Notes: a model not told the origin generated them from the letters alone. A stretch of DNA of 64,000 bases from Theristus sp. LFF4_11 (GCA_030248135.1 JASANC010003404.1:37061-101060), one strand, 5' to 3'. Numbered from the stretch's first letter, positions 40,949-62,924 are shown. Translations and numbers: made by a program.

Positions 40949-43098
40949 GATTGTGGGGGGGGTTGTGTTAAGGTGGGAAAATTGGTAGCAAAAAACAGCG
41001 CTGAAATAAGCAAACTTGCAGCCGAACAAGTTCAATCACGAAAAATTTTGCAAGAAAGAAGTCTTGGTTGCATCTAAATTAAGTCTGCACGGACGGAAAG
41101 TTTTCACATATGAACAAGAAGCAGCAAACGAGAAAGCGTAGTCGCTAATTTGTCGAAAATGCGGCAAGAGACAAAAAATCGTTGTATGATGAGTGAGCAA
41201 CGGTGTTGAAGGTGTTGAAAACTACAATCAAGTCCGAGCGATCTTTCTACCAAAAAACACCGTTTGTTTGGCGAAAAGCGGTTTCACGCAAAAACAGCAC
41301 AAAAACTCTCGACGCACGAATGGGCCTAAAAACGCTTGAAATTAATCAAGTTACAAATAGAATGTGGGTAGATGGGGAACACGGGAACAATCAAAGGAAC
41401 ACGACTGCTGTTGAATGAGCACCATAACCATAAAAACGTGTAAAGATTTATGACCGTCAAAAGACAACCGTTCCAAAAGAAGAGATTTGTCAATCAAATT
41501 ATTCTATGGCAGTTTATCGCCTTGCACACGCACGCAAATTTTACGCACAAGTTCGCGCGAAAAGTCATTAAATTTTTGCACGCACTTATACAAACATGGT
41601 AAAGCAGCATATTAAATCATTTGATAAAGACATTACGGATTGACATCAATCAATGAGAGGAATTGAGTGCATTAGGATCAGTCAGCAGACTACTGCCGTT
41701 CGTGTCAGGAGACTGACTTGCCTTTTTATTTGCTTTCAGTTCACTGCTTCACACAAGCACAAGCTCAATATTTTCCAAGTAACCGCAAACTTCACACCAA
41801 TACACCACTCGTAATCATTTATGTTGCTGAAAGTCAAATTCATAAAAATGTTATAAAAAGCGGCGCACGTTCCAAATCACACAGTTGCACACAGAATAGC
41901 TGGCTGCACCCACCCGGTTTACAGCAGCACACATTATTACCGCACATTCAATACCAACGACATCCGCGTTTTTACGATCACGACATGAAACAGAAATCAG
42001 ATAAAAATGTCGAAACGAAACCGAAATAGCAATCGTGCTCACCTGTTTCGTCGCAGCGTAAATGTCGCCCTGATTTTTACAGTCGTGACTCGCTCGACGC
42101 CTTCCCTTGAATCGGTGATTCTGAAACGCAACGCAACGCAAGATTGCCTCGCAATAAAAACAATAAATACGCCTGATAAAACTTTACAAATACAACAGCT
42201 CGAAAAACAGTGGTGCGTCTAGCACGAGACCAAAGACATTGAATAAATGCACGAAAAATGACAAGAGTGATCGTCAAGGCAAGGCGAAAAAAGCCTGAAA
42301 AGATTGCGGTAAAATGCGGCGGTTCAAAAATCTATAATAACTTAAAATTGCGAAGCGCGAAAGGGCGGCGTGTACGGGCAAAGCGTCTCAGTATTACGTG
42401 TGGCGGCAGCAGGAAAGCGGTGCCTTGCACAAACGAATGCAGTAATGATGCACCCCTGTGCAATGTTGTCTTCACCAACCGACAACATTATTGCATAAAA
42501 CGAAGCTTGCGATTTCAGCACTTATGGAAGTGTGTTGCGTTGCGCTACAGACACATTACTTTACCGCTGAGCCATATGGAAGAAGCGGGCCAACCAAAAA
42601 GTTACACAATACACCACCATAAACTTAAAAACGAAGAAACACAAAACCGGACGATATGGAAACAATGAAACTGATCTGCCAATACACCCACACGCTTGGA
42701 GCAAGCAAGCGTTGCAAAATAAAAACCTTCATAAAAAGCGTGCCACCACAAAAGCTGAGAATCAACTAACGTTTTCATGGTGCTGGCTGCCTCGTCCGGT
42801 TTACAATGGTCTCAGCTTGAAACTCTGAACCGACAAGATTTTTTCAACGTGTAGTTGCCTGAAAACATTTGTACAACTGCACCAACCGCCAAATTTTGTG
42901 ACATCGGTACGACCATGGAATGTTACGCAGGTCACGGAGCAACAATCAACGCTATTTTCGCACAAATGAAACTCACTCTCTCGCGGCGGATAATTCACGT
43001 TTTATCAATGAACCACACGGCGACAATGATGTATTGGTTAAAAAGACGTCAACAAGACAATTTTATTAATTATTGAGTGTGAATTTAAAATACAGATA
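40949..43098. other. Intergenic, no gene recognised
   Basis: Only short unsupported reading frames. It ends at a MITE; the duplication arm begins at 43637. Confidence 0.45.
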
Positions 43099-43556
43099 CC
43101 GTATTACCTCTATTAAACCCCCCCCCCAAAATTAACCCCCCCCCCAAAAATAAACCCCCACCCCCTCGACAAGTTTCCAAATAATCCCCCCCCAAAAATA
43201 ATCCCCCATGGGGGATTATTGAAACCTGTTTGAAACACATAACCAGCGAATTCAGTGGCTGGTTGCAGTGAAAATGATGAAATTGTGCTACCAAAGGCCC
43301 CAAATGGATGAGTTAATGGTAATTTCATTACAAAAGGCTGTTGTAAAAGGAAATTTCTATGTAGAGTAGAAGTTTCTGCGACTTCCTTCCTGCCATGGAA
43401 GGTATTTTTGCCATTTTGCCCACTCCTAAAAATGGTTTCCAAATAAACCCCCCCCCCCCCAAAAAATAAAGCCCCCCCCCCCAAAAAAATAAACCCCCAC
43501 CCCCAGAAGTCGCTGAAGAAATAAACCCCCATGGGGGTTTATTAGAGGTAATACGG
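43099..43556. mobile_element. TA-target MITE with C/G tracts, copy 1
   Basis: Bounded by TA on both sides. The ends are inverted repeats starting CCGTATTACCTCTA, then AATAAACCCCC-type sequence with runs of C. The 240-bp core is nearly identical to copy 2 at 44403-44879. A TA duplication and inverted ends fit the Tc1/mariner group of non-autonomous elements. It lies just outside duplication arm A. Confidence 0.85.
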
Positions 43557-43794
43557 TACCTGTCTGCCGCATGTTGAATGTAATGTTCAGCGAAAAAATA
43601 AGTTTTGATTTGCACTTTCAGAATCTACAGAATTTAAAAGACATTCACATAAACTCTTTCTACGGCCTATCCCAATAACATGTCCAACTAGCTGATTGAT
43701 TGGTGGTCACGTGATGCACAGATTCCATGCAAACCAAACTCCGCCTTCACAACAAATCATACAGAGAATGCATGCATCAACCAATCAGCTATGA

Positions 43795-44027
43795 CCTATT
43801 TTTTTAAACGTGTCCCACTGAAATGACGTCATGTGCCGCCAAACATGCGCTTGCCGTTCACAGTAAACCAGACTTTCCGTTTAGCCGATTTCTTCCCGTA
43901 AACAAATGGTGAATGTCGAATCAGTCACACCAAACTGACATTTTAGTGCCTGTACTTTGACAAACGGGCGTTTCTAAACCAAATGACGTCATGTTAGTCC
44001 GGACACGTTTGAATAAATCCACAATAG
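43795..44027 (-). mobile_element. MITE-like repeat, arm A copy
   Basis: Reverse-orientation match to 20819-21052 and to the arm B copy at 62531-62763. Same TGACGTCA-bearing imperfect inverted ends. Confidence 0.75.
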
Positions 44028-44402
44028 TTGGATATGTTATGGAGTTAGACTGCTCCACAACCATAGAACTTCCCTTTGAAACCTCGCTGGTCCTGCCTGA
44101 GACAATGAATGTTGATAAAAAATGCTAATTTAGTTGGGCATAAAGTAACATTGAGTGGTTAATGCAGACGAGCGCAGCTCTCACTTGGCAAACATTTAAA
44201 CCAAATAAGTAATTTTCGGCCTCGCTCTCGCAATTGAAACCCACTGATTGCATGAATGAATGTATTACAGCATGGCCGAATAAATGAGGCAGTCCATCAA
44301 GGCGGGATTAGTCGCTGACTAGGAGTTGTCTTTTTCAAAAATGCCAACATAATTTCCAATCATGTGTGCAAGGGAGAAAGAATGAACAGAATAATACGGA
44401 TA

Positions 44403-44879
44403 CCGTATTACCTCTATTAAACCCCCCCCCCCCAAAATTAAACCACCCCCCCCCAAAAATAAACCCCCACCCCCTCGGCAAGTTTCCAAATAATCCCCCC
44501 CCCCAAAAATAATCCCCCATGGGGGATTATTGGAAACCTGTTTGAAACACATACCCAGAAAAACATACACATAAACAATGAATTCAGTGGCTGGTTGCAG
44601 TGAAAATGATGAAATTGTGCTACCAAAGGCCCCAAATGAATGAGTTAATGGTAATTTCGTTACAAAAGGCTGTTGTAAAAGGAAATTTCTATGTAGAGTA
44701 GAAGTTTCTGCGACTTCCTTCTTGCCATGGAAGCTATTTTTGCCATTTTGCCCACCTCTAAAAATGGTTTCCAAATAAACCCCCCCCAAAAATAAACCCC
44801 CCCCCCCAAAAATAAACCCCCACCCCCAGAAGTCGCTGAAGAAATAAACCCCCATGGGGGTTTATTAGAGGTAATACGG
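44403..44879. mobile_element. TA-target MITE with C/G tracts, copy 2 (arm A only)
   Basis: Flanking TA at 44401-44402 and 44880-44881; CCGTATTACCTCTA inverted ends as in copy 1. In arm B the corresponding site reads GGATTATCC with a single TA (62156-62157), so arm B keeps the empty target. The insertion lies downstream of the MK2-A gene. Confidence 0.9.
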
Positions 44880-45172
44880 TAATCCATTAGTTTAAAAAAA
44901 CGCGTCAAATTTGGCATACAATTTGGTTTCTGAACTTCTTTTTCTTTCATTCAAAATTCGCGCGCTCCTTGCACCCTGAAAAAAGCTGCCATGTTTAATC
45001 GGCTATACTGTATCTTTCTTATTAAACGTGACCCAATATGCGTTTGCACGCACAGATAGAGAAAATGTTTCGTGGCTGCGAGGCAATTTGAAATCAGCAA
45101 AAAACTTAACGTATTCTGACGGCAGATTTGTGCAAGAAATTGGGAAAAAACTAATCAGAATCTTTTCTCACT

Positions 45173-45950
45173 GAATAAATTTATTTTATTTCGTATTCGA
45201 ACTGCGTTCGGGCGCGAAACAACTTTTCAGCTGTGCGGCTTTTCCACACATCATTCAACATTACTCCGCCTCCTTCACACGAAAACATGAACTGTGTAAC
45301 TGAAACAATCAGTGAGAAATTATTGTTGAGAGCGGTGCTCTTGCTCTTCAGCTTACTGCTGAAAATACCAAACATCAAGCCACGGTGTCTTAGAAAACAA
45401 GGCAAGAAACTTACGTGAATGGAACATCAAACAAATCTTAGCGAGCATTACAGATATATAGCATTAGATACCACTGAAATGAACAGTCCCCAAGCACAAT
45501 GTTTAAATATACGCAGTTTACAAACACACATTTTAGTAAAATTCTAACAAACAAGTCGAATATTACAGAAAAAGAAATTGCAGAAACATGCACAAACAAA
45601 ATAACTCAAAAGTTTCAACAGTAAAGTTTCACTCGGGTAAGATAAGTATAACAAGAACATCTCAGAATAGTGGGTGTTTGGATTAAACGGACAATTAGAG
45701 CTAATCAAAGTGTTCAAATCCAAACATTGCCATTGGCCATACCATTGCAATTAACGGTCAAATAAAACAAAAAACACACATCGAGACTAGCAGCAACTGC
45801 AAAGAACACGACCCATGGGGTCCCTAAATAATGTTCGTGGTATGAGTCAGCCGATTAGCTAGCTAGACAGCGAATAAGCTCGTTGGTGCCCTAGCTGTAC
45901 AGCCAATCAGCGGAGCGCATACGAACGTAACACAGACACCACTGTTGCTG
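45173..45950 (-). other. MK2-A 3' UTR and flank
   Basis: Mirrors the sequence after the arm B stop codon. A minus-strand AATAAA-type signal lies at about 45175-45190, matching GAAATAAAATAAA in arm B, so the transcript probably ends near 45.17 kb. No other gene. Confidence 0.6.
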
Positions 45951-51905
<5,955 letters not shown>

Positions 51906-51989
51906 GTCAGCGTCAGCGCCGCGTGGCTCGCCCGCTCGCAGCAAGCTTTCACCAGCGCACCTGTCACAACGCAAACAGCTGACATTACC

Positions 51990-52350
51990 AGTTGAGTTGA
52001 AAGCAAGCTTCGGTTGCCGTGGGAAATAAAACGTTTTTTCACAAGACGGTTTCATTTCCGTTTTTTCTTGAAAAAATAAAACCGGTTTTTACCGCAAAAA
52101 AACTAAAAATTTGGTAGTTAAAACTATTGGACGGATGATATCGCAACATTGCATTCTGTAAACCAGAAAAATGAACAATGTCAAACTGAAATTGGATTTC
52201 ACGTTGCTTATAAAACACGAATTTCACCTGTTTTTTATAATTCGTACTGTGGGCTACGTTTTGAAGTTTGGTGTTGGGAAAATTGGGAAATAAAGCAGTT
52301 TTAAAACGGAAATAAAAGCGGTCTTTATCCTGGCAACATACAAAATCGGT
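51990..52350. repeat. Possible degenerate inverted-repeat element upstream of MK2 (both arms)
   Basis: Begins TTGCCGTGGGAAATAAAACG and ends near GGTCTTTATCCTGGCAA, an imperfect inversion, with internal ACCGGTTTTTACC-type sequence similar to 24.06-24.15 kb. Also present in arm B (57.86-58.2 kb), so it predates the duplication. Confidence 0.4.
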
Positions 52351-53444
52351 TTTTTACTATACTTAATACAAGCGGTCAACCGACAAGCAACAGCGCATAG
52401 TGAAAGATCAAAATACTAACATGGTCACAAGCGAGGAAGAAATTAAAACAATTACGGGTTGGTGTTATTGTCGTTCAGCGCCAGGATTAGCGGGTGCTCA
52501 AAGTTTTCAGCGAATGAGCGAGGTTTTTCTGCTTCAATCACAATGGGGAGTGCTGAAAAATGAGCAGATCTCAGCGTCATGCGTTATCAGCAAAAGACAA
52601 CAAGAGCTCAACATGAGTACACCACGCACAACCACCCCAAGTTTAAGCAGACCCAAAATTGTACGGTGGTACGTGGTACGAAACGTTGTGCTCATGGTAT
52701 AAAATTACAGTGACGCACGTATCTTCAACATTTCGATTACAATTAAATGTTTTAAGACAAAGCAAAACAGTTTCTGCAAACATCAAACCAGTCCTAAAGG
52801 AGTAGAGTTCACGAGCCCGTTCGATTCAACGTTCAGGAAACATTCCATCAGCAATACAAAGGTGATAAAAATATGGAAATGTAGGCATGACAAACGCTGC
52901 AGCGATCCCGGCAACATTGGCGAGTCTCACACAACAAACGGCTGTGCTCCAAAAACTGATCTCGAAAACCAACCAACCTTAAGCGACGTGTATCCAATCG
53001 TTCGGTGTTGGTCCATAGTGTAACGTTGAATTGTACCCTCTGCTCAGCACACTACTGTGGTAAAAAGTTGCACAAATAAATAAAACTAAAACGAAACAAT
53101 CGTTGATAACAATAATAGTTCACAGGGCTTGGTGAAAACACCCAAAATCAACGAAACAAGTCACCCACTCTAAAAAAACACCACGGAGCTCTTTTATCAA
53201 CAACAACAACAACCAAAGATCACCAGAAAATAATAAATCAAAGCATTTCAGGCAACAAAACCAATTAGATTTCAGACAAACCTTTTAAACATTCTGACCC
53301 AAAGCAAACAAAGCAGCTCACAGGATCCAATATGGTACGACTAGAGAAATAAAGAACATGAACCGCAAGGCGAATCACAAAGCAACGCAGCAACACAACA
53401 GTGAGTGTGCCGGTGACGATGGTCTCGTTTCAGTGCAGCACGTG

Positions 53445-56399
53445 TCACTGGCGCAGTGCATTGTGCAGCAGATCACCATGCAGGTAGGGCACCGCTTGTG
53501 CAGCATGCTGCCAGTTCTGCTTCACCTCCGGTTGCCAGTCAAAATGCAGCACTGCGGCTGGCGCCAGGCCGAGTTCGCCGAGCGACTTCTTATGCTGGGC
53601 GCCGTGGTCGTACGTGTCGCCGGCGGAGCCTCTCAGCACGAACAACGGCAGCTCGGCGACGGCCAGATGTTGCGCGACAAACGAGCGCACGTCGCACATC
53701 GAGTCGCGCGTGTTGAAGGTGCCCTGCGCAGAGTGTCGCTTTAGAGGGCACATGTCATAGCAGGGTTCACGCTGGACCCTCTTGCGCGTCTGATGTTGAC
53801 GAGGACGAAACCGAAGAAAGAAGCTGCCGTAAACCCCTGCACTCCATACAACCAGGTTCATTGGTTACTTGGATAGCGGGTTAGCCTGGCAGTTACCCAA
53901 AGATGTATTTAAGCGACATTCATGAAGCAGCATTATATCTTAAAATATAGCAACGTGGTCATTAAATGGTAAATACTGCTCCATGAATACCCCTTTAGTT
54001 ATTTCAGCCGAAGAAAAACCACAAAACAAAAATGAAACTCAGCCTGTTTGTCACCTGTAAAATGAAATGGTCGGGGAATTTGATTCTGATCAGCGTGTAC
54101 TTGTACTTGTACGACCGAACTATTTCGTCTCGTTTTCGCATCTCCTCAGTGCGCAGAGTGAGCATCTGCAATAAAAAAAAACAAACTATACAACCAAAGT
54201 ACACAAAACAACAGTGAGAAAAGTCACGTCAATGTGTTGTCAAATAAACACGGTCAGACAGACACCAGGTCGGCTGGAAGTAAATGCGTGTGTCAACAAA
54301 CAGACATACGTGCTGACTGGCAACAACAAAACGCAGTGCGGTGGTGCACGGCACAGTTTACTAAAGAGTACACACAGAATGCAGAGAGCACCTTGTCAAC
54401 GTGCTCCGTGAGCAGCTGCTGCGCTCGTCTCACTTCGTCGGCAGTGGCGTCAAAGAACTCATCCGGCACGCGCATCGTTTTCGCCATGCTGCACGTCGGA
54501 GCCAACACCTGCGCCAGGCAGACAACATCAGCAATACTTGCAGTATTGCAAAGCCGGCTTGCACATCGAGCGCTTTTAACCGTTACCTGTGGATTGCGGA
54601 ACAGTTTAATGGGCACGGGTTGCGCGGCCTCCAAGGCGGTCTTAGCGATCACCAGCTGCGCAGTGCAGTTGTCTGAGTTGTCAAGCACAAGGTGCGTCTC
54701 CAGTTGGCCATCACCCGTCGGCAGCATTTGCTCGTGGAAGCCGGCTGCCAATAAGAACTCTCTCGCACCGATCACCGGCACGATACGATCCTGCAAACAC
54801 TCACGTAATGAGGCTACCGTGAATCTCTGAGACACCATTCAATTCATGTATTCTGGCGTGCATTGTGAAAGCAGCCAACACGGTTCACATTTCCACTGTG
54901 GCCATGCACGAACACAGACGTGCAGGCAGCTCTCACCTGGAATGCTTTGTTGCCGGTGCGTATCTTGCGGTATTTCTCCTCGCCGGGGTTCTGCAACGGA
55001 TTGTCGAGGTACCTGATCAGCGTCTGCACGGCGGTCTCCTTTTGCTCGCGTTTATTCAACGACACAATCATCAGCACGGACGCAGCAAGTTGCTCCTCCT
55101 CCAGTTGTGCCTCCAGGAACTCGCGAATGTACGCGGTCAACTTTATTGAACGAAAACAAGTCATGGTCGCTTTTGCTAACGAGCGAGTAACAGTTGAACT
55201 TGCATTGCACAATCCTACTTTCGATCAGCGAACCGAAATCAAGCAAAATCAACCTGATTTTTTGGCAGCACCAAATCGTCGGGCAGCAGGTCGCACGTGT
55301 AGAAGACGCCCTCAACAGCGAGCACCGGTGCAGCATCGAGCTCTTGCACCGGTGCACCACCACCACCAGCACCAAGTGAGCTCTGGCCGTGCTGCTGCTG
55401 GTGCTCTCTGTCTTGTTGTCGTTCTTGCTCCAGTTGACGTCGAGCCTGCAACGCAACACTTGCTTTTGCTGCTTCAAGTGGGCCACGTCATCACTCATGA
55501 AACCACCAGAGGTGCACGGGAGTCATTTTCATGCCTGTACCTGGTAGATAGCCAAGCTGGCCAAAAAAGGGTAACCTGGTAGGTGGTATCAACTGTTTAT
55601 GTGGTCGCTGTAGATCGTTTTTTGCAGCGTTTTTTATTACCCACGCTCATCAGACTCTTCGGTCAACGTTTCAATTCATTCACGACACAATAAACGTACA
55701 TTGTCTTTATTTGCTACTGGGTAGGAAATAAAAATATGTGTGGTTAACAATGTTGCGCGAAGCGCAAAAGTTTTTGCAAATTGCTCTTTCCATGTTTTGA
55801 AATTTGGTTGATGAAAAATGGATGATTTGTTCGACTGACCGCTCCAAATTTGGGGTACCCTGGTAGATGATGCCTGTTCCGACCGACCGTCATGACTGTT
55901 CCTGGATCGGCCTCGGAACAGGCATACCAGGCTCCCGTGCATGCCTGGAAACCAGCACTGTTCTGCATCTGATGTTGCCCCACGGCGACATACAGATACA
56001 GAGAAGCTTCCTACAATGCGGATCACTGGCGTCGGCACCAACAAGCGAGCACCTCAGCCTTGACGGCCTGCTGCGTGCGCGAGACAGCCGGCTGCTGCGT
56101 TGGTGCGAGGCGCGCTGCAGCGGCTGCCGCCAACTCCTCCGCCTGCTGCAGACGGCGCGCGCTCGGTGGCGCTGCTCGCGTTTGCTGCTGCAACCGACGG
56201 AGAAGTCCGTCTCCATTTGCAAACCATGAAAAAGCTACAATGTAGCAAATGAAAAGCGTGTGCGCCAACAGACCTGCCGCAATGGCGCTGCATGCGAGCC
56301 ACCCGGCTCGTTCAATCGGTAACCTTCGCCGGCTTTTTTGAACTTTTTATTTGTCTCCTTCTCTTCGATGAACTTTTTGAATTTGTCCAACAATCCCAT
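53445..56399 (-). CDS. ubxn6: UBX domain-containing protein 6 (UBXN6/UBXD1), 8 exons, complete
   Basis: Cofactor of the AAA ATPase p97/VCP in protein and membrane trafficking. Exons in gene order: 56399-56274, 56187-56053, 55445-55254, 55140-54937, 54790-54587, 54508-54392, 54165-54055, 53723-53445; all phase 0, 1368 nt, 455 residues (human form about 441). The N-terminus MGLLDKFKKFIEEKETNKKF matches the family's basic start and is followed by the Ala-rich AEELAAAAAARLAP segment. The PUB domain spans about residues 170-300 with YLDNPLQNPGEEKYRKIRTG and AREFLLAAGFHEQMLP. The C-terminal UBX domain runs from KYKYTLIRIKFPDHFILQGT through LGLAPAAVLHF. The start lies 32 bp after the stop of the upstream same-strand gene. 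The identification rests on several family-specific blocks in the right order. Confidence 0.95.
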
Positions 56400-56431
56400 C
56401 TAGCTGTTCGGGAACGCAACTGTCAGTGCAG

Positions 56432-57166
56432 TCAATCTTCCTTTTTGTTGGTCTCAATTGTCTCTGCAAGAACGCCGCAAACGTGCGGAACGGAAACCTT
56501 AAACAAACCCAATCAACTATAAATCAAGGTAACAACACCGCACTGCAGCTAACCTGAAAACGCGGCGTTAATTTGGCGATTATTGAAGTGATTGATGATT
56601 TTTGAGCCGTAACGATACCATGCCACACCAATCAAAAACCAAGTGATTACAATGAAGCTCACTAACGTGTAAAGCAAGTATATCTGTGATGGAGAGAACA
56701 AAAGACACCATATAAAAATTTGCATTATAATTTCAGACATAGATATTTGAAATGCCACGTCTTTTGAAATTTCAGATCAAAGCAACTATAACCAACAACA
56801 CCGACAACAAGTGTTGCAATAGGATCGCGAATTGACCAATTCAGAAATTACACGGTGACAAAAAACACGTAAATGGTGAAAGCGGCTGGTATTCAAAAAT
56901 GAAGCAACCTCTTCAGATGAAACTTACAGTCGTGAAAGAAATATATTAACCTACGTAAACGAAGCATACACAAACAGTCACTCACTCACTTGTCCCGAGT
57001 CAAAGCCGAGCTCAGCGAGGCGTTGCGTGGAAGGAGTGAGAACGTCGTGAATGAGCTTAGCGATCGCATCGATGACGGACGCAGCAGAACTGAACGAGTC
57101 GGCGACGTTCTGATGGTCGATGTCTGCAGCAACGTTGGACGTAGACTGAGAACTTTCGTGACTCAT
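56432..57166 (-). CDS. Small single-pass membrane protein, 3 exons
   Basis: Exons 57166-56990, 56683-56554, 56463-56432 join in phase (339 nt, 112 residues). Acidic/Ser-rich N-terminus (MSHESSQSTSNVAADIDHQN), a segment ending QRLAELGFDSGQ, then one membrane helix (YLLYTLVSFIVITWFLIGVA), a basic anchor WYRYGSKI, and a polar C-terminus ending ETNKKED. No signal peptide; likely a tail-side or type III membrane protein. Family not recognised. The stop lies 32 bp before the UBXN6 ATG on the same strand, with AACAG four bases ahead of that ATG. Confidence 0.7.
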
Positions 57167-57246
57167 CCGCTCAAAATGCTGCAAGAAAACTCTTGATGCT
57201 GCATTTTTTATTTTCTTTGATCGATGCTTACATCTTTCATGTAGTT

Positions 57247-57435
57247 CCATAGTTGTTCTGGGGGGGGGGGCTGGGAAGGAGCCGGCCCCTCCCCCCAAAA
57301 TTTTTTCGAATCTATCTCTATCAGACAGGTTTTTTCGGCTCAGCTAGCATAGTTGTTCTAGGGGGGGGGGCCTGGGCCCCCCCCCAAAAAAAATTTGAAT
57401 CTATCTCTATCAAACAGGTTTTTTCGGCTCAGCTG
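57247..57435 (+). repeat. Two-copy tandem repeat with G/C tracts
   Basis: CATAGTTGTTCT, a G run, a C run, then TCTATCTCTATCA-ACAGGTTTTTTCGGCTCAGCT, twice in tandem (about 100 and 87 bp). The G and C runs within a unit could pair as a hairpin. Confidence 0.75.
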
Positions 57436-58307
57436 TTATCTATCTAAAAAAATTTCTCAGCCAGCTATCTATCTGAAAATTTTTGTCTTCGAAGACATAA
57501 AATGAGTTAATTTTTGACCAAAATTGACCATTTTTGCTCGTAATTCTTGAAAATTTCGCTAATTTTAGGTAAAATACTCGTTTATACTTGATTTTTATGT
57601 TGAGCTCTTGTTGTCTTTTGCTGATAACGCATGACGCTGAGATCTGCTCATTTTTCAGCACTCCCCATTGTGATTGAAGCAGAAAAACCTCGCTCATTCG
57701 CAGAAAACTTTGAGCACCCGCTAATCCTGGCGCTGAACGACAATAACACCAACCCGTAATTGTTTTAATTTCTTCCTCGCTTGTGACCATGTTAGTATTT
57801 TGATCTTTCACTATGCGCTGTTGTTTGTCGGTTGACCGCTTGTATTAAGTATAGTAAAAAACCGATTTTGTATGTTGCCAGGATAAAGACCGCTTTTATT
57901 TCCGTTTTAAAACTGTTTTATTTCCCAATTTTCCCAACACCAAACTTCAAAACGTAGCCCACAGAACGAATTATAAAAAACAGGTGAAATTCGTGTTTTA
58001 TAAGCAACGTGAAATCCAATTTCAGTTTGACATTGTTCATTTTTCTGGTTTACAGAATGCAATGTTGCGATATCATCCGTCCAATAGTTTTAACTACCAA
58101 ATTTTTAGTTTTTTTGTGGTAAAAACCGGTTTTTTATTTTTTCAAGAAAAACGGAAATGAAACCGTCTTGTGAAAAAAACGTTTTATTTCCCACGGCAAC
58201 CGAAGCTTGCTTTCAACTCAACTGGTAATGTCAGCTGTTTGCGTTGTGACAGGTGCGCTGGTGAAAGCTTGCTGCGAGCGGGCGAGCCACGCGGCGCTGA
58301 CGCTGAC

Positions 58308-61085
<2,778 letters not shown>

Positions 61086-61870
61086 CAGCAACAGTGGTGT
61101 CTGTGTTACGTTCGTATGCGCTCCGCTGATTGGCTGTACAGCTAGGGCACCAACGAGCTTATTCGCTGTCTAGCTAGCTAATCGGCTGACTCATACCACG
61201 AACATTATTTAGGGACCCCATGGGTCGTGTTCTTTGCAGTTGCTGCTAGTCTCGATGTGTGTTTTTTGTTTTATTTGACCGTTAATTGCAATGGTATGGC
61301 CAATGGCAATGTTTGGATTTGAACACTTTGATTAGCTCTAATTGTCCGTTTAATCCAAACACCCACTATTCTGAGATGTTCTTGTTATACTTATCTTACC
61401 CGAGTGAAACTTTACTGTTGAAACTTTTGAGTTATTTTGTTTGTGCATGTTTCTGCAATTTCTTTTTCTGTAATATTCGACTTGTTTGTTAGAATTTTAC
61501 TAAAATGTGTGTTTGTAAACTGCGTATATTTAAACATTGTGCTTGGGGACTGTTCATTTCAGTGGTATCTAATGCTATATATCGGTAATGCTCGCTAAGA
61601 TTTGTTTGATGTTCCATTCACGTAAGTTTCTTGCCTTGTTTTCTAAGACACCGTGGCTTGATGTTTGGTATTTTCAGCAGTAAGCTGAAGAGCAAGAGCA
61701 CCGCTCTCAACAATAATTTCTCACTGATTGTTTCAGTTACACAGTTCATGTTTTCGTGTGAAGGAGGCGGAGTAATGTTGAATGATGTGTGGAAAAGCCG
61801 CACAGCTGAAAAGTTGTTTCGCGCCCGAACGCAGTTCGAATACGAAATAAAATAAATTTATTCAGTGAGA
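61086..61870 (+). other. MK2-B 3' UTR
   Basis: No coding signal. A cluster of AATAAA-type signals (GAAATAAAATAAATTTATT) at 61846-61864 probably marks the transcript end. Confidence 0.6.
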
Positions 61871-62530
61871 AAAGATTCTGATTAGTTTTTTCCCAATTTC
61901 TTGCACAAATCTGCCGTCAGAATACGTTAAGTTTTTTTGCTGATTTCAAATTGCCTCGCAGCCACGAAACATTTTCTCTATCTGTGCGTGCAAACGCATA
62001 TTGGGTCACGTTTAATAAGAAAGATACAGTATAGCCGATTAAACATGGCAGCTTTTTTCAGGGTGCAAGGAGCGCGCGAATTTTGAATGAAAGAAAAAGA
62101 AGTTCAGAAACCAAATTGTATGCCAAATTTGACGCGTTTTTTTAAACTAATGGATTATCCGTATTATTCTGTTCATTCTTTCTCCCTTGCACACATGATT
62201 GGAAATTATGTTGGCATTTTTGAAAAAGACAACTCCTAGTCAGCGACTAATCCCGCCTTGATGGACTGCCTCATTTATTCGGCCATGCTGTAATACATTC
62301 ATTCATGCAATCAGTGGGTTTCAATTGCGAGAGCGAGGCCGAAAATTACTTATTTGGTTTAAATGTTTGCCAAGTGAGAGCTGCGCTCGTCTGCATTAAC
62401 CACTCAATGTTACTTTATGCCCAACTAAATTAGCATTTTTTATCAACATTCATTGTCTCAGGCAGGACCAGCGAGGTTTCAAAGGGAAGTTCTATGGTTG
62501 TGGAGCAGTCTAACTCCATAACATATCCAA

Positions 62531-62763
62531 CTATTGTGGATTTATTCAAACGTGTCCGGACTAACATGACGTCATTTGGTTTAGAAACGCCCGTTTGTCA
62601 AAGTACAGGCACTAAAATGTCAGTTTGGTGTGACTGATTCGACATTCACCATTTGTTTACGGGAAGAAATCGGCTAAACGGAAAGTCTGGTTTACTGTGA
62701 ACGGCAAGCGCATGTTTGGCGGCACATGACGTCATTTCAGTGGGACACGTTTAAAAAAATAGG
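62531..62763 (+). mobile_element. MITE-like repeat, arm B copy
   Basis: Counterpart of 43795-44027; same ends and length as the 20.8 kb copy. Confidence 0.75.
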
Positions 62764-62924
62764 TCATAGCTGATTGGTTGATGCATGCATTCTCTGTATG
62801 ATTTGTTGTGAAGGCGGAGTTTGGTTTGCATGGAATCTGTGCATCACGTGACCACCAATCAATCAGCTAGTTGGACATGTTATTGGGATAGGCCGTAGAA
62901 AGAGTTTATGTGAATGTCTTTTAA

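Larger units (their letters stand above)
52615..57596. other. Spacer of the inverted duplication
   Basis: Single-copy DNA between the two MK2 arms. Holds UBXN6 and a small membrane-protein gene, both on the minus strand. 52615-53444 has no recognised gene and should contain the UBXN6 3' UTR. Confidence 0.85.

Noticed and set aside
43113..44950. Gly-rich minus-strand frames up to 178 codons
   Set aside because: They span the MITE G/C tracts and its core; similar frames occur in both copies because the DNA is repeated, not because of coding.
45181..45405. 74-codon frame downstream of MK2 (also 61631-61855)
   Set aside because: Lies in the 3' UTR of both MK2 copies just before the polyadenylation signals; conserved only because the arms are recent duplicates.
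53356..53744. Plus-strand 128-codon frame
   Set aside because: It is the antisense shadow of the last UBXN6 exon.
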